DNA of 64,000 nucleotides from Serilophus lunatus (taxonomy: Eukaryota > Chordata > Aves > Passeriformes > Eurylaimidae), in assembly GCA_013399895.1 (NCBI GenBank), contig VXBA01000399.1, positions 1-64,000 on the forward strand, read 5' to 3'. A program made the position numbers and the translations under genes. The notes under the pieces were generated by a model. That model searched no databases. It saw only the letters and a list, made by a program, of their open reading frames with translations, and was not told where the DNA came from. This document shows positions 36,692 to 47,096 of the stretch, piece by piece (the stretch's first letter is position 1; every line of letters begins with the position of its first letter).

Positions 36692-36710
36692 GTCCCTGTA
36701 TGGGCCACCA
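36692..36710 (-). promoter_or_regulatory. Primer binding site, tRNA-Lys(UUU)-like
   Basis: On the minus strand this reads TGGTGGCCCATACAGGGAC, two bases after the LTR. The classical site complementary to the 3' end of tRNA-Lys3 is TGGCGCCCGAACAGGGAC. The ACAGGGAC half is identical, and the TGG...CCC half differs by one inserted base and a few substitutions. Position and sequence both fit a decayed primer site. Confidence 0.65.
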
Positions 36711-36712
36711 AT

Positions 36713-37079
36713 TGTGGCCAGTTGTCTTTGTGATCCCTTAAAATGGAATCACCTATTTAGTGGCATCAGGGATCAGGACCCTCTGAAACCACAGCTGCCA
36801 ACAAAACATACTGGCCTTGTGTGCATGGTGCTGACCCAGACGATCCAGGAAAGTCTATATACAAGATGTACAAGGGCCAAAATGGAGAATCTTCTTTATT
36901 GCAAATTCATCTGGTTTAATACTCTAAAGATTGTTTTGGTTAATACAACCAAGACAAAAGGAAAAGTGGTCATATGTCACTGTCCCAGAGCCACAGGACA
37001 GTCACAAGATGATGTTTACACACTTAAGACATTATATCATAGTCTGACATGCTGTAATACAGCCTAATATTCTGCTACA
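36713..37079 (-). repeat. 5' LTR of the compact retroviral element
   Basis: 367 bp with TG...CA ends on the minus strand. It includes a minus-strand AATAAA (36895-36900) and a TATATA motif (about 36855-36860). The U5 end, just before the primer site, is repeated at 35678-35862. Confidence 0.75.
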
Positions 37080-39960
37080 TCTGAGTTTTTAAATGCAACT
37101 TTTTTTCCCAACTGTTTTTTTTTTTTTTGTACTTTTAGTATAAAAATTTCCAGCCAAAAATTTTGTATTCTTAAGAAACGGATTTTAGATGTCCTTGATT
37201 TTGATGAAGGTAGGTAAGGTGTAGAAATACAGATGTATAGTATCAGTCTAATTTTTGATGAGGATCATGAAATTTCAGTGGTAATCCTACAAAATTTATT
37301 AACAGAAATAATCTTGTGTTACTGTCAGGCAGAAGTCAAGCAATTTCAAAGGAAAACAAGGCCTCGACTGTACTGATCAAATTAATACTTCATTGAAAAT
37401 TCCTGTCACTCCTTCTTTCCTACAATGTTACAGAATTTGCAGACATAATGGAATTTTTTATGTGCATTTTTATTTTTAAAAAGGCCTTGGTAGTAATCCA
37501 TGCAAGTTTGGTTGAAAGATTTCAACTGTCTGGCTTGGATTTTAGCACCATTAGAGGCTGAAATCACTATTGGAAATACTAAAAGAACAGTAATAAAAAG
37601 GACGAATGCACAGGCTATATTTTAGTAGAGAGATGTCTAATGAGGTATAGCAGGATGTCTAAGGGGATACAGACTGCATTGCTATCCTAATGGCCTGAAA
37701 AACATTACAAACATGGTTAATATATGCACATTTAGGAATGCATATAAATATACACATAAGTGGTTGACAGCAGTACAAATAGATTGAATCTGAAATTACA
37801 GAGTGAAAAATGAAAAGTGGGGGAAAATTAGCTTAAAAGATTTACTCAAGAAAATTCAACTTCTGCAAAGTAGTAATTTAGTGTGAGTTGTCAGGGATGA
37901 GTAGAGTGAGGATGTGCAATAGCACACTGAGAATTGCAGTCTGATAGTATGTTTCTAGTTTGATACAGTGGTAGAGTTCTGCTCTGGTTACAGTGGAGAC
38001 TGGTATCACAAACTAAGGAGTATCAGTACAGGTTTTGTACAATTACAGTGTGCTCTTTTGACAGACTGTTGTACACTCTTCAATACAAGTTTAGCAGAAA
38101 TAAACCAAAGGAGATCATAAAACAGTGATAAAATCAGCTTATGAATTTAGTTTAAAAGAAAAATCACAAAATGAGAGTTATAAGTGAAATTGTTAAAATT
38201 TATCTGGTCAATGCAAACATGAAAAAAAATTAATGGCCATTTGTTTGAACGTGGAGTTTAATTGTAAAATAGTTAAATGAATAAAATTTGTGTTATTTAT
38301 GTAAATTAAATAGAACTATCTCCCATGAGGAGAAGTGAAATCTAAAATAGTTATGAAGAACCGGTGCTTATTAGTTTGGTGCAGGGTATAGTTTTGCAAT
38401 GAGGGGCTCATTGGGTTGTACAAAAGAGGATTTCCGTCCTGTAGCTCTGCTCAAACTTTTATCTCTGATTAAAATAATAGAAAAATCTATTAAACTTCAC
38501 AAAGGATTCTCTGCATGCAAAGTTAATACAACATACAAATGAACATCAGGAATAATCTGTACAAATAGCATTTCTCTCACTGGGCTCTAAAGGACTTCTG
38601 TATTATAATTCTCTCTTAAAACTATAGATCAGCCCACTTAAAAGTTCTGCCTATACATCAGGGAGTTTGGATCAGATCTTGTGACAACACAGCAACTCCT
38701 TTTTACTTCTGAGCTCTTCAGTCTATGTTTTACTCATTAGTCAAACAGATATATTACCATTATTAATATTAATAAAAAACTTTCATCAGTATTATTCATA
38801 ATTTTTTTCAACGTGATCAGTTAATTTTTCTTCCTCTTCTAAGAAAATAAAATGCATTTTAAAAAAATTTAAGATTCTCTTGGGATCCTGAAGTTTAAAG
38901 TTGTCAATAGTATCCATTTGATGAAAAATTACCAAGGGTTTACTTCTGAACATGGCTGTAAATTAAGGATTATTCCTGGAGGTACGAGGTATTATGCAGT
39001 TTTCATAACTCTTTTAGACCACTCATTGCAAGTGTGGATAGATATTCAGAAAATATAACTGGCATAAATATAGTCTCATGAGACCCCTGGGAACTGTCTC
39101 CCATTCTGTGTTGCAATAATGGATCACTATAGTAGTTCCGTCTTTTTCTGTCTCTGTACTGCAAGATATGGTGATACTTTAGGAATCACAAAATGTATCA
39201 AGGACATAGGCTCTTCTAGTGTATCTCTTCAGTCTAGTGGGTTTTAAGAACATTATTCACTGAAGTAATTTTTTTGTATTATGAGTTTAACAAAAAGCAT
39301 CTTATTTGAAAATAAGTATAAAGCAGAGATAAAAAAGTTACTATGGTCTAATGGGGTCTACCTGGTCATCTTGTAATCTCTCATTCATTTTGAATGGTTA
39401 TAGTTTCCAATTTTTCTTCTTGATCTGGTTATGTACTTTATTTTTTCTGTAATGATTCATTTTAGCAATGGGTGAGTAAAAAGACTGTATAAATTCAGGT
39501 TATAGATACCAGACACTTAAGATACATGTATTAGTCATGATTGTTTTAAGGCATTTGGATATTTTCTGTCTTACAGGAGCTTTGTGGGTTATGGATGTTT
39601 GGTTTTCTGGATAAAAGGATATAATAATTTCTTTAAACCCCTCTAATGATAGTTTTGAATGAAGATATGAGCCCCCTGTGTTCATCCTTTTAATGCACAG
39701 TGTGAAGCTCAAGCTTCTCATTAAGAAGAATGAATCTTTCTTTAATTATAAAGAACTTCACTAGGATATTATATAATGGGCTGCAAGGGCCCTTTTTCAC
39801 TGTATCATTCTTCCCTCAAGATGAAAGCAACTACCAGCTGTATTACTCCATTGTTCCTCAAAGACAAAACACTAATGGGCTGCAATGTATTATTAAAGGC
39901 CAAAGCAAGCATGGGGTTAGTTAACCCTAATGTGCAAGCTGTGGTGATTGGGCTGGGAGG

Positions 39961-39996
39961 ACAGAATCACAAAATATGCCAAGCTGGAAGGGAAAA
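39961..39996 (-). mobile_element. Possible CR1 3'-end scrap (antisense)
   Basis: ACAGAATCACAAAATATGCC, then AAGCTGGAAGGGA, resembles the reversed extreme 3' end of CR1 (AGAATCACAGAAT...AGGTTGGAAGGGA). Only about 36 bp match and the continuation does not, so this is weak. Confidence 0.3.
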
Positions 39997-40383
39997 TAAA
40001 AGGATGACCTGCAGCACAGAGCAAGAACAAATGGAAATCTACCTTAATGAGTGTTTAGTTCTTTTTAATAAATCATAGCAAAGGAAGGAGCTGCCAGGGC
40101 AAAGAGCTAAAACCCAGCACATGATTATTTTTCATGCTACCACTGACTTTACATTGATTTTAGTATGACTTTAGTCTCCAAAGTCAGAGCTGTGTATTCA
40201 TGTTTTCTTGCTAAACATTAGAGTGAGTTCCAGATTTGATTGACTTGTACAGGTTTGGATGAATTTTTCTTCTCTGATTTTGTCAGAAAATTCTAATTCT
40301 AGGTCAGGAAGTCTATCTAATATCCAGGGGCTAGAAAAATATCATTATAAGTTTGAAAAGTCCAGAAACACCTCAGGGGGGAT

Positions 40384-40432
40384 TGTATGTGTCTGTGTGT
40401 GTGCTTGCGCACGAGTGTGTGTATGTGCGTGT
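40384..40432 (+). repeat. Imperfect (TG)n microsatellite
   Basis: TG steps are interrupted by CT, CGCAC and CG. It is largely alternating purine-pyrimidine. Threonine/histidine-rich frames on the other strand come from it. Confidence 0.88.
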
Positions 40433-40477
40433 TTCTAAGATGTTGACGAGTGTGAAGAAAGCAGAGGAACTGAGTGC

Positions 40478-40524
40478 TTTTTTTTGTTTGGTTTGGTTTG
40501 GTTCTGTTTTTGGGTTTTTTTGTT
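40478..40524 (+). repeat. T-rich (TTTGG)n-like tract
   Basis: T runs are broken by GG pairs about every five bases. Similar tracts occur at 56631-56667 and 63739-63764, and in complement at 60969-61018. Confidence 0.8.
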
Positions 40525-43500
40525 AAAAAGAGTATTTGTTGGTTATTTCCACTGCATAAAGAATACAAAATTATACCTTGTAAATATGAAGCAAAAAAAG
40601 AAAGCAGAACCTCTTCCCATGGAATATTTTCCCAATGTATTGAAATTCAGAGTCGCAGAAATTTTATAGAGACAAATTCCCTGACTTCTTCAGTGCTAAG
40701 TAAATTAATACACTACAATGTAATTTACAGTTATGCAAACCAAAGTAAAAATGCCGTGGTTGAAATTGAGAGAGGAAGGCCTACTATGTACAGAAAAGAT
40801 ATTCTACCTCAAATGGTGTGGTCCTGTTTCTGTGTCACTATCTGACTGAGGACAGTAGATGAGAGATAGGTCTTCAATTAATGGTCTGTTATAGAGGCAG
40901 AAGACTTAAGGTCTGGCATGCTGTGGGAAATCCTGAGTAGTACCAGGTAGGAAGGAAATATAATTCTGGATAGAGTCACAGAGCTGAGAGTTTGCCAGTG
41001 TCTGGTACAGAAAATACTATATAGTGGGAGTCTGTCTCACCAAATGTTTTCTGACTGGAAAAATTACCGGAAAATTACTTTAATGACATCACAGTGGCTA
41101 TAAAAGTGTGCTCAATAGCTCCGAGGTCTTGGATTATGCTTTATGTGAGAGATGGGCTGCAGAAAGACATCACTGCTAATGAGTTCTATGCAGTTGGAAC
41201 TGTAACATCTAACTTTCAAGACCCGTGGCCATTAATTACTGTCCTGTTCTTGGTATGAAATACAAGCTCCAGCTAACAATACATGATATGCTAGCTCAAG
41301 AACAGTGCCTGGATGCTGGGTGGGACTTGAATTTAAGATTGTAGTGGAGGCTGCAAAAAGATATATGTGTTTTACATCAGGAAATCCCATATACTCCATG
41401 TAGGGGGAGATGAAACTGAATTTTTGTCTTTTTGATGACATAACTTGAGAGGCTATGTCTTCATGGAAGTCATAGAAGTGTGTGCAATATACAATAGTGC
41501 TAACAAGATGTTACTAAAATAGCTAGCTCGGGTCTCATACCAGTGTATTTATGGAGTCCAAAGAACAGGATAAATTAGCTCAGTGTAAGATAGAGGCTGA
41601 TGCTGCTGTAACTTGCATTTCTCTCTAATACTTTTCCATTTGCCTAAAAATGCATTAATTATTTCAGTATAAATGTATTAGAATAGTAACAACGTATTTT
41701 ATGAGAGTCTGTCATAATAGGTATTTTCTGCCTATTTATTTTCTGTCTGAACGTACAGATATACATTTCATATACAGGCAAGGAAACGTGCCTTTCAAAA
41801 AAAAAAAAAAAAGTATTTATCTTTCAACTGTATAACTATATGGGAAAGCTTCAGCTAGCTCACTTGAATTGTTTAATTTCTTCATTTACTGCGGCCTATT
41901 TCTTCTTCATCTCAGAATATGTCAGTCCAGGAGTCATTGGTTAAGAAAACAGAAATTTTTCTTCCCATGTTCAAAGTAACTTTCACCTATGGTTTGCATT
42001 TTCAAAAGACATTATTGAGGATTTTAAACTTTATGCAGCATTTACATGCCTAAAGCTGTTGAAGCCATTTTCCATTCAGCAGCATGAAAGGCTCAGTTAA
42101 TTGGGAATAAACAAAGTGTCTGTTCTAAAATTAGGTTCCATCTCCTTTAGCAGGTGTGCATGGACTTCTGGCTAAACATAGCCTCGTGTGAATGGGAATG
42201 GAATGCTGAAGGAGCTTCAAACTAAAGATCTTGTTTTGAGAATGTAATTGGAGTTTTAGTAAACGAAGACACTTTGGCAATCGTGAGCTCCCTCAAGCAA
42301 GCTGTACTTTCCTCACGCAATCAGTAACACTCTCATCTAACTGCCATTGTGTAACTCAGAAGAAGCTTTTACACTACCTCTAACTCACCAGAAGACTGTG
42401 TACTTTTAACCTGCTTGCTGGAGTCCGAACACCTGGCTCTCAGAAAGATGGAAGAAAAATAAGCAAGAAACTCTTAAACCAAACTTCATGTGTCTGCATG
42501 TTTATTATCTACCGCCGACTCCCTCATCTGCTTGTGTTGCCCCTCTTCATACGGTGACCCTAAGACAAACCATTGCTGTAAAAGTCAGTGGAAAAAAAGT
42601 CCTTCTTGATACTCAGCTGTATATTTAGATGCCTGAGAATCTTAGAAAATCTAGTCATTGAACTTCACCTACTAATTATGCTGAGAAAAATTGTAAATCT
42701 GGAACAAGAACAAGATTTCAAGCAAGAACTTCCAAATTTCATGTTTTGTACTGGGGGTAAATGAACAAATGTACACTCATAGTATAATTTATATGTTTGG
42801 GGGTTTTAGTATACTATCTTTCCCAAATCTTTAAGATTTGGAGACTACTTGGCTGTCAAACAGCTACCTTTAGTACTGTAAATACAACCAAAATATACTT
42901 AGTAAAAGCAAAACAAGTGGAACTAGCTTTAAATTTTAGACTCTTCAAGGCCTTATCTCCCTATTGCATTTCTCAGTGTATCTAGAAGGTAACAGATGAA
43001 GTCTGTCAGCAGAAGAACATGAAAATATCCCAAGAGCACTTAAAAAACCTGTAAACTGATCTGCCAGGCCTTTTGAAAATCACCAAAGCAACTGGGATTC
43101 TCTCTTTAGGTGCTTCTATAGTCTGTCTGACTTTCACATCTGTCTGGTTATTCCTTTGAATAATAATACTAATGCTAATCATACTCTGGCACTTAGGCAT
43201 GTGGAAACCCCTGTTCATTAACTTAATAGATCAAGGATCATCTTCACATCATGTAGAAGTTTAACAGGCCCTCAAATTATTTTCTGTAAATAATAAACTC
43301 ATAATGATAACTCATTAACCCTCCTACCCCTAGAACGTTTTCAATTCTCAACTTCAGTGTTGCCCAGAGAGGAAGACTCTGTGTTTTAATTCTGAAGCTG
43401 AATATTCAATCACTTCTGACTATTTGTTACTAAACCCATCCAGCACTGCTGCCTTTTGTATTAGGATGAAGAAACTCAGTGGGAAATTTTTGAGTCATGA

Positions 43501-44168
43501 AACAATACTACTCTAGAAAAGAAAGAGAAAGCCATAATTGTTGCAGGCAAGTACAATTCAGTTAAAACGAATGAATCTGACACTGATAAAAAAAATCTCA
43601 TCGTTCTTGTTGAAGAATTGTTATATAAAGCAGAGAGAGATGGGGAGTAATTAATAATGGAAAATTCTTTCCAATTTTTCAAAAATATGTGTTTCCTATT
43701 AACAATGTCTTTCTCGGATTCCTTTAAAAATATAGAAAAACACTTACTAAAAGTATTGCTTTGTAATATAGAACTGTACATAGATTGCATACCCTCAGTT
43801 TTCCATTTATGGTTGTTATTGTGGATGTTTTGGTGGCTATTACAAATAGCAGGAAGAGTAGTTTGAAAAACAGGCCTTATGGGCATCTGGGATGTCAAGA
43901 GTTGACAGCCACCTACTAAAAACGAGCAACTACTGAGAGCTGAGCATGGTCTTTGTCAGGCAAGAGTAATTTGATCCCTCCAGTTTACCCTAGTGTGGTG
44001 GTTTGACCCACCGTTTAGCACTCAGGGGGCAGATTCCATAAAGGTGATGGAAAACTGAATAGGGTTGTTCAGCAGGAGAACAATTTATTCCAGGGGAATT
44101 TGAATTAGAGAGGTAGGGTTACTCACAGGAGACCCCAGAATTACATTGAGAGACTCCCCAACACGCAA

Positions 44169-44229
44169 GGAAAAAAAAAAAAAACACACAAAAAGAGGAA
44201 AAAAAAAAAACAAACAAAAAAAGGAAGGG
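44169..44229 (+). repeat. A-rich tract
   Basis: Two long A runs separated by CACACA and GAGG interruptions lie within the 44-45 kb block. Confidence 0.9.
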
Positions 44230-44291
44230 AATTGTTCCTTTCAGTCAGATGACTAGTTGAAAGGGACAGGGAGGAAGGGTAGGAAAGGGTG

Positions 44292-44322
44292 CCTCTCCCT
44301 TCTCTCTCCCTCTCCCTCTCTC
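44292..44322 (+). repeat. Uninterrupted 31-bp pyrimidine tract
   Basis: A C/T-only stretch based on CTCTCC and CTCTCT. The opposite strand is all purine. Such tracts can form triplex DNA. Confidence 0.88.
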
Positions 44323-44493
44323 GAAGCACTTCCATCTGAAAAACACAAACACAGGTGAAAACCAGCTCCCTCCTTCCCTTGTCCGAAGAATACTTGCTAG
44401 CCAAATGGCTCCCGGGTTGAGAGGAATGGGTGGAATCCCGCCAGGGCCTGCAGGCTCTGGACACCGGGGCTGTGATGCTTCTCCTCACAGTGA

Positions 44494-44939
44494 NNNNNNN
44501 NNNNNNNNNNNNNNNNNNNNNNNNNNNNNNNNNNNNNNNNNNNNNNNNNNNNNNNNNNNNNNNNNNNNNNNNNNNNNNNNNNNNNNNNNNNNNNNNNNNN
44601 NNNNNNNNNNNNNNNNNNNNNNNNNNNNNNNNNNNNNNNNNNNNNNNNNNNNNNNNNNNNNNNNNNNNNNNNNNNNNNNNNNNNNNNNNNNNNNNNNNNN
44701 NNNNNNNNNNNNNNNNNNNNNNNNNNNNNNNNNNNNNNNNNNNNNNNNNNNNNNNNNNNNNNNNNNNNNNNNNNNNNNNNNNNNNNNNNNNNNNNNNNNN
44801 NNNNNNNNNNNNNNNNNNNNNNNNNNNNNNNNNNNNNNNNNNNNNNNNNNNNNNNNNNNNNNNNNNNNNNNNNNNNNNNNNNNNNNNNNNNNNNNNNNNN
44901 NNNNNNNNNNNNNNNNNNNNNNNNNNNNNNNNNNNNNNN
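44494..44939. other. Assembly gap (446 N)
   Basis: A run of 446 unresolved bases inside the most G+C-rich part of the window, which suggests sequencing drop-out. Frames of 195-284 residues that span it are artefacts of the Ns. Confidence 0.98.
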
Positions 44940-45175
44940 GTTGCCGCCCGGCCCCGGCCTCGGGGGCACCGCGACCAGCGCAGGCCCTGCTCCACCCCGG
45001 CCGGCCTCCCCCCCCAGCTGCCAGAAGCCTGGAGGGCACGGAGCCACTACCCGGCCTCGGTCCTGGCCCCACTCCGTCCTGGCCGAGGCAACCCCCTGCC
45101 CTGCCCGGGATAGGGCTGCCTTCATCTCAGCTTCTCCCCCCCCCCTCCCCCACCGTCCGGGATACAGCTTTGAGG
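44940..45175. promoter_or_regulatory. CpG-rich island segment (right of the gap)
   Basis: In about 235 bp I count some 17 CpG dinucleotides in sequence that is mostly G and C, whereas the surrounding tens of kilobases are A+T-rich and CpG-poor. C-runs at 45136-45151 would allow a G-quadruplex on the minus strand. A consensus donor-like CAG/GTAAGT lies just downstream (45194-45202). The island could be a host promoter/first exon or the promoter region of the enclosing LTR. Sequence alone does not decide. Confidence 0.6.
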
Positions 45176-45193
45176 AAAAATTGAATTTTACCT

Positions 45194-45202
45194 CAGGTAA
45201 GT
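45194..45202 (+). promoter_or_regulatory. Consensus-like 5' splice site (CAG/GTAAGT)
   Basis: A full consensus donor 20-30 bp after the CpG-rich segment. Donor matches occur by chance every few kilobases, so its value rests on position only. No partner exon was identified. Confidence 0.3.
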
Positions 45203-45258
45203 GGGGTTTCTCTCTTACACCCCCTTTCAAAAGCCCTTTTTCAAAGAGCTACACCTGG

Positions 45259-46970
45259 ATATCCTGAAAATAGATTTGGTGCCTGTTCTTTTTTAAAAAG
45301 ATTAGCTGTAGAGAACATCAGTGGAAATGGAAACAAGCATGAGGCAGGCTTACATTAAATAGCTTTATAGGAGGCTGACTTGTATTAACTGGCTTTATAG
45401 AAGAATGCACTACATGCTACTGAAACCAGCTAGTGCTGTCATTTTTTATATCTGCTTTAAAATGATCAGTATCAGGATGATTTTTTTCTCCAGACTGTAA
45501 AGAATGAAGATGTACCATATCTTTTATAGATCAAGGATATATATTTTTAAGTACAAGAATTAATAATTCACATAAAATGCTGTTACCAAAAAGTGTACTT
45601 CAAAATAAGGCAGCATTATAATAAAAATTTTCAACTGACACTGAATTATTATAGAATTCTAGCTAGCGTGTACGTGTTGCAGTTTTCTGTAGAATGAATA
45701 CTAAATCTATAGCGTGTTTAAGTTACTGACCACCCATTCTCTACTGTATATTGAAAAATATTTTAAGTATTGATACTAGATTAGAAAAGTCTAAGAACAA
45801 TCTTCCAGTACTTCAAATTTTCAAGTGTTCTTTGTCTTGATAGACTCAGTTTCAAACCTTTCATTTTCAATGTAATTTAATTGCTAGGTACTAGACTGTC
45901 TAACCACGTGTAAGCAGCAGTAAATTAGGCACTTAGACACCTAACTATGAATATTTTCCCCTGCAGTTCACTGTATGCATTAGGATCACATTTTTGTTCA
46001 GAAAAGCATTAATTCTAGAGGCCTAACAGGCACCCTACTAAAAGTTTTTCTTTTAAGTCTTAGCTTTTAAAGATAGCAGTGGGCAATTTCACTAAAATCC
46101 TCAGGAAAAAAATATACAAAAAATGGGGCAAGGAGACTGGAAATAAACCCCCTGTATCTATTTTCTGTGTTACTTAGAAGTGAATGTAGAATTATATTTT
46201 TAATATTAATTTGCCAGATCAGATTTGGAGATGAAACATTTTTCACTGGCACTGTTCCACTGATAGATCTGGATACAGGGCTCAGCTCCAGATTTCTGTC
46301 CACTCACCCAGAGGAGCTTGTTGACATTTCTGATGTTGTGGTTCCAGCCTCTGGGCAAAACAATCATGGATTCAGCGACCTCAGACCTCCTTTGCCCTTT
46401 GCTCCTTGGACGTCTCCTTGTGGGATATACTTCACAGACATAGTACAATGTCTTGGCTCTTAACATTAACGTAGGTCTGCTACTGATTCCTGCGTAAGGC
46501 TGTCATGCAGACAGATGTTTATGGTTTCACTGTAATGCAGCAAGTTATAACTTGGGTGGCTCTTTATGAATGAAGACTCTCACTACTCTTTTTCATTGGC
46601 AGTACCACTTGCAGGAAAATGCATTTAGCAAAGCAGAGCAGACAAAACTTTGGCTTTCCTTGCAGGAAAGAAAGGGATTTTGAAACTATGGCATCCTGTT
46701 CAAGCAGGAAATGCTGGTCCAGACTTCACTAAATAACCTCTCTTATAAGGTGTATCAGCCACAATGGATTTACCAATTTAGCAAGCCTAAGAGAGCAATA
46801 TGGGTGAGGTGGAAAAAGCAGAGATTACAACATGTGAGTCATTCCTGACTTTAGTGATATGTCAGTCTTTTCTCACTTCACTCTAACCAGCATATCCTGT
46901 TTGCCACTCCTATCACTGCCCTATCAATTGGGTTTTTTTAAAAAGAAAACTGAAATGCATACCATTTCAA
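45259..46970. other. A+T-rich single-copy DNA, no gene seen
   Basis: No repeat family is recognised. The 98-residue frame at 46167-46463 lies in a slightly less A+T-rich patch (about 46220-46460), but has no family signature and no convincing splice context. Confidence 0.5.

Positions 46971-47096
<126 letters not shown>

Larger units (their letters stand above)
35678..37079 (-). mobile_element. Compact endogenous retroviral element (ERVK/beta-like), internally deleted
   Basis: The 1402-bp unit lies on the minus strand. A 5' LTR (37079 to 36713) opens TGTAGCAGA and closes GGCCACA. Two bases later comes a primer-binding-like site (36710-36692). The low-coordinate end carries a partial 3' LTR (35678-35862) ending in the same GGCCACA. 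Flanking hexamers TCTAAG (35672-35677) and TCTGAG (37080-37085) agree at five of six positions. A 6-bp duplication and a tRNA-Lys-type primer site are both usual for ERVK/beta-like elements. About 0.8 kb lies between the LTRs and contains no recognisable gag, pol or env, so the element is either non-autonomous or deleted. The two LTRs match over about 180 bp with roughly one difference in ten by eye, then stop matching. Confidence 0.75.
37080..43988. other. A+T-rich single-copy DNA, no gene seen
   Basis: No exon, RNA gene or long dispersed repeat is recognised in about 7 kb. It holds a TG-type repeat (40384-40432), a T/G tract (40478-40524), a poly(A) run (41799-41812) and one possible CR1 scrap (39961-39996). 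Frames up to 140 residues (43476-43898, minus) carry no domain I recognise. Confidence 0.5.
43994..45253 (+). mobile_element. Probable ERVL-type LTR with a CpG-rich core (contains a gap)
   Basis: The block opens TGTGGTGGTTTGACCC, nearly identical to the first 16 bases of the antisense ERVL LTR at 26173 (TGTGGTGGATTGACCC). Its proposed end, GAGCTACA, gives TG...CA termini. Flanks CCTAG (43989-43993) and CCTGG (45254-45258) agree at four of five bases, as expected for an ERVL-type 5-bp duplication. Past the first 16 bases it does not resemble the other two LTRs. It has an A-rich tract, a pyrimidine tract, and then a very G+C-rich segment either side of a gap. If it is an LTR it belongs to a different subfamily. 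Alternatively an LTR start abuts an unrelated CpG island. The right end is the weakest point. Confidence 0.5.

Noticed and set aside
44141..45230. Several frames of 195-284 residues around 44-45 kb
   Set aside because: They cross the 446-bp gap and owe their length to Ns and to G+C-rich, stop-poor sequence.
46220..46460. Possible exon in a less A+T-rich patch
   Set aside because: The translation has no family signature, and I could not find a paired acceptor and donor that keep a frame.
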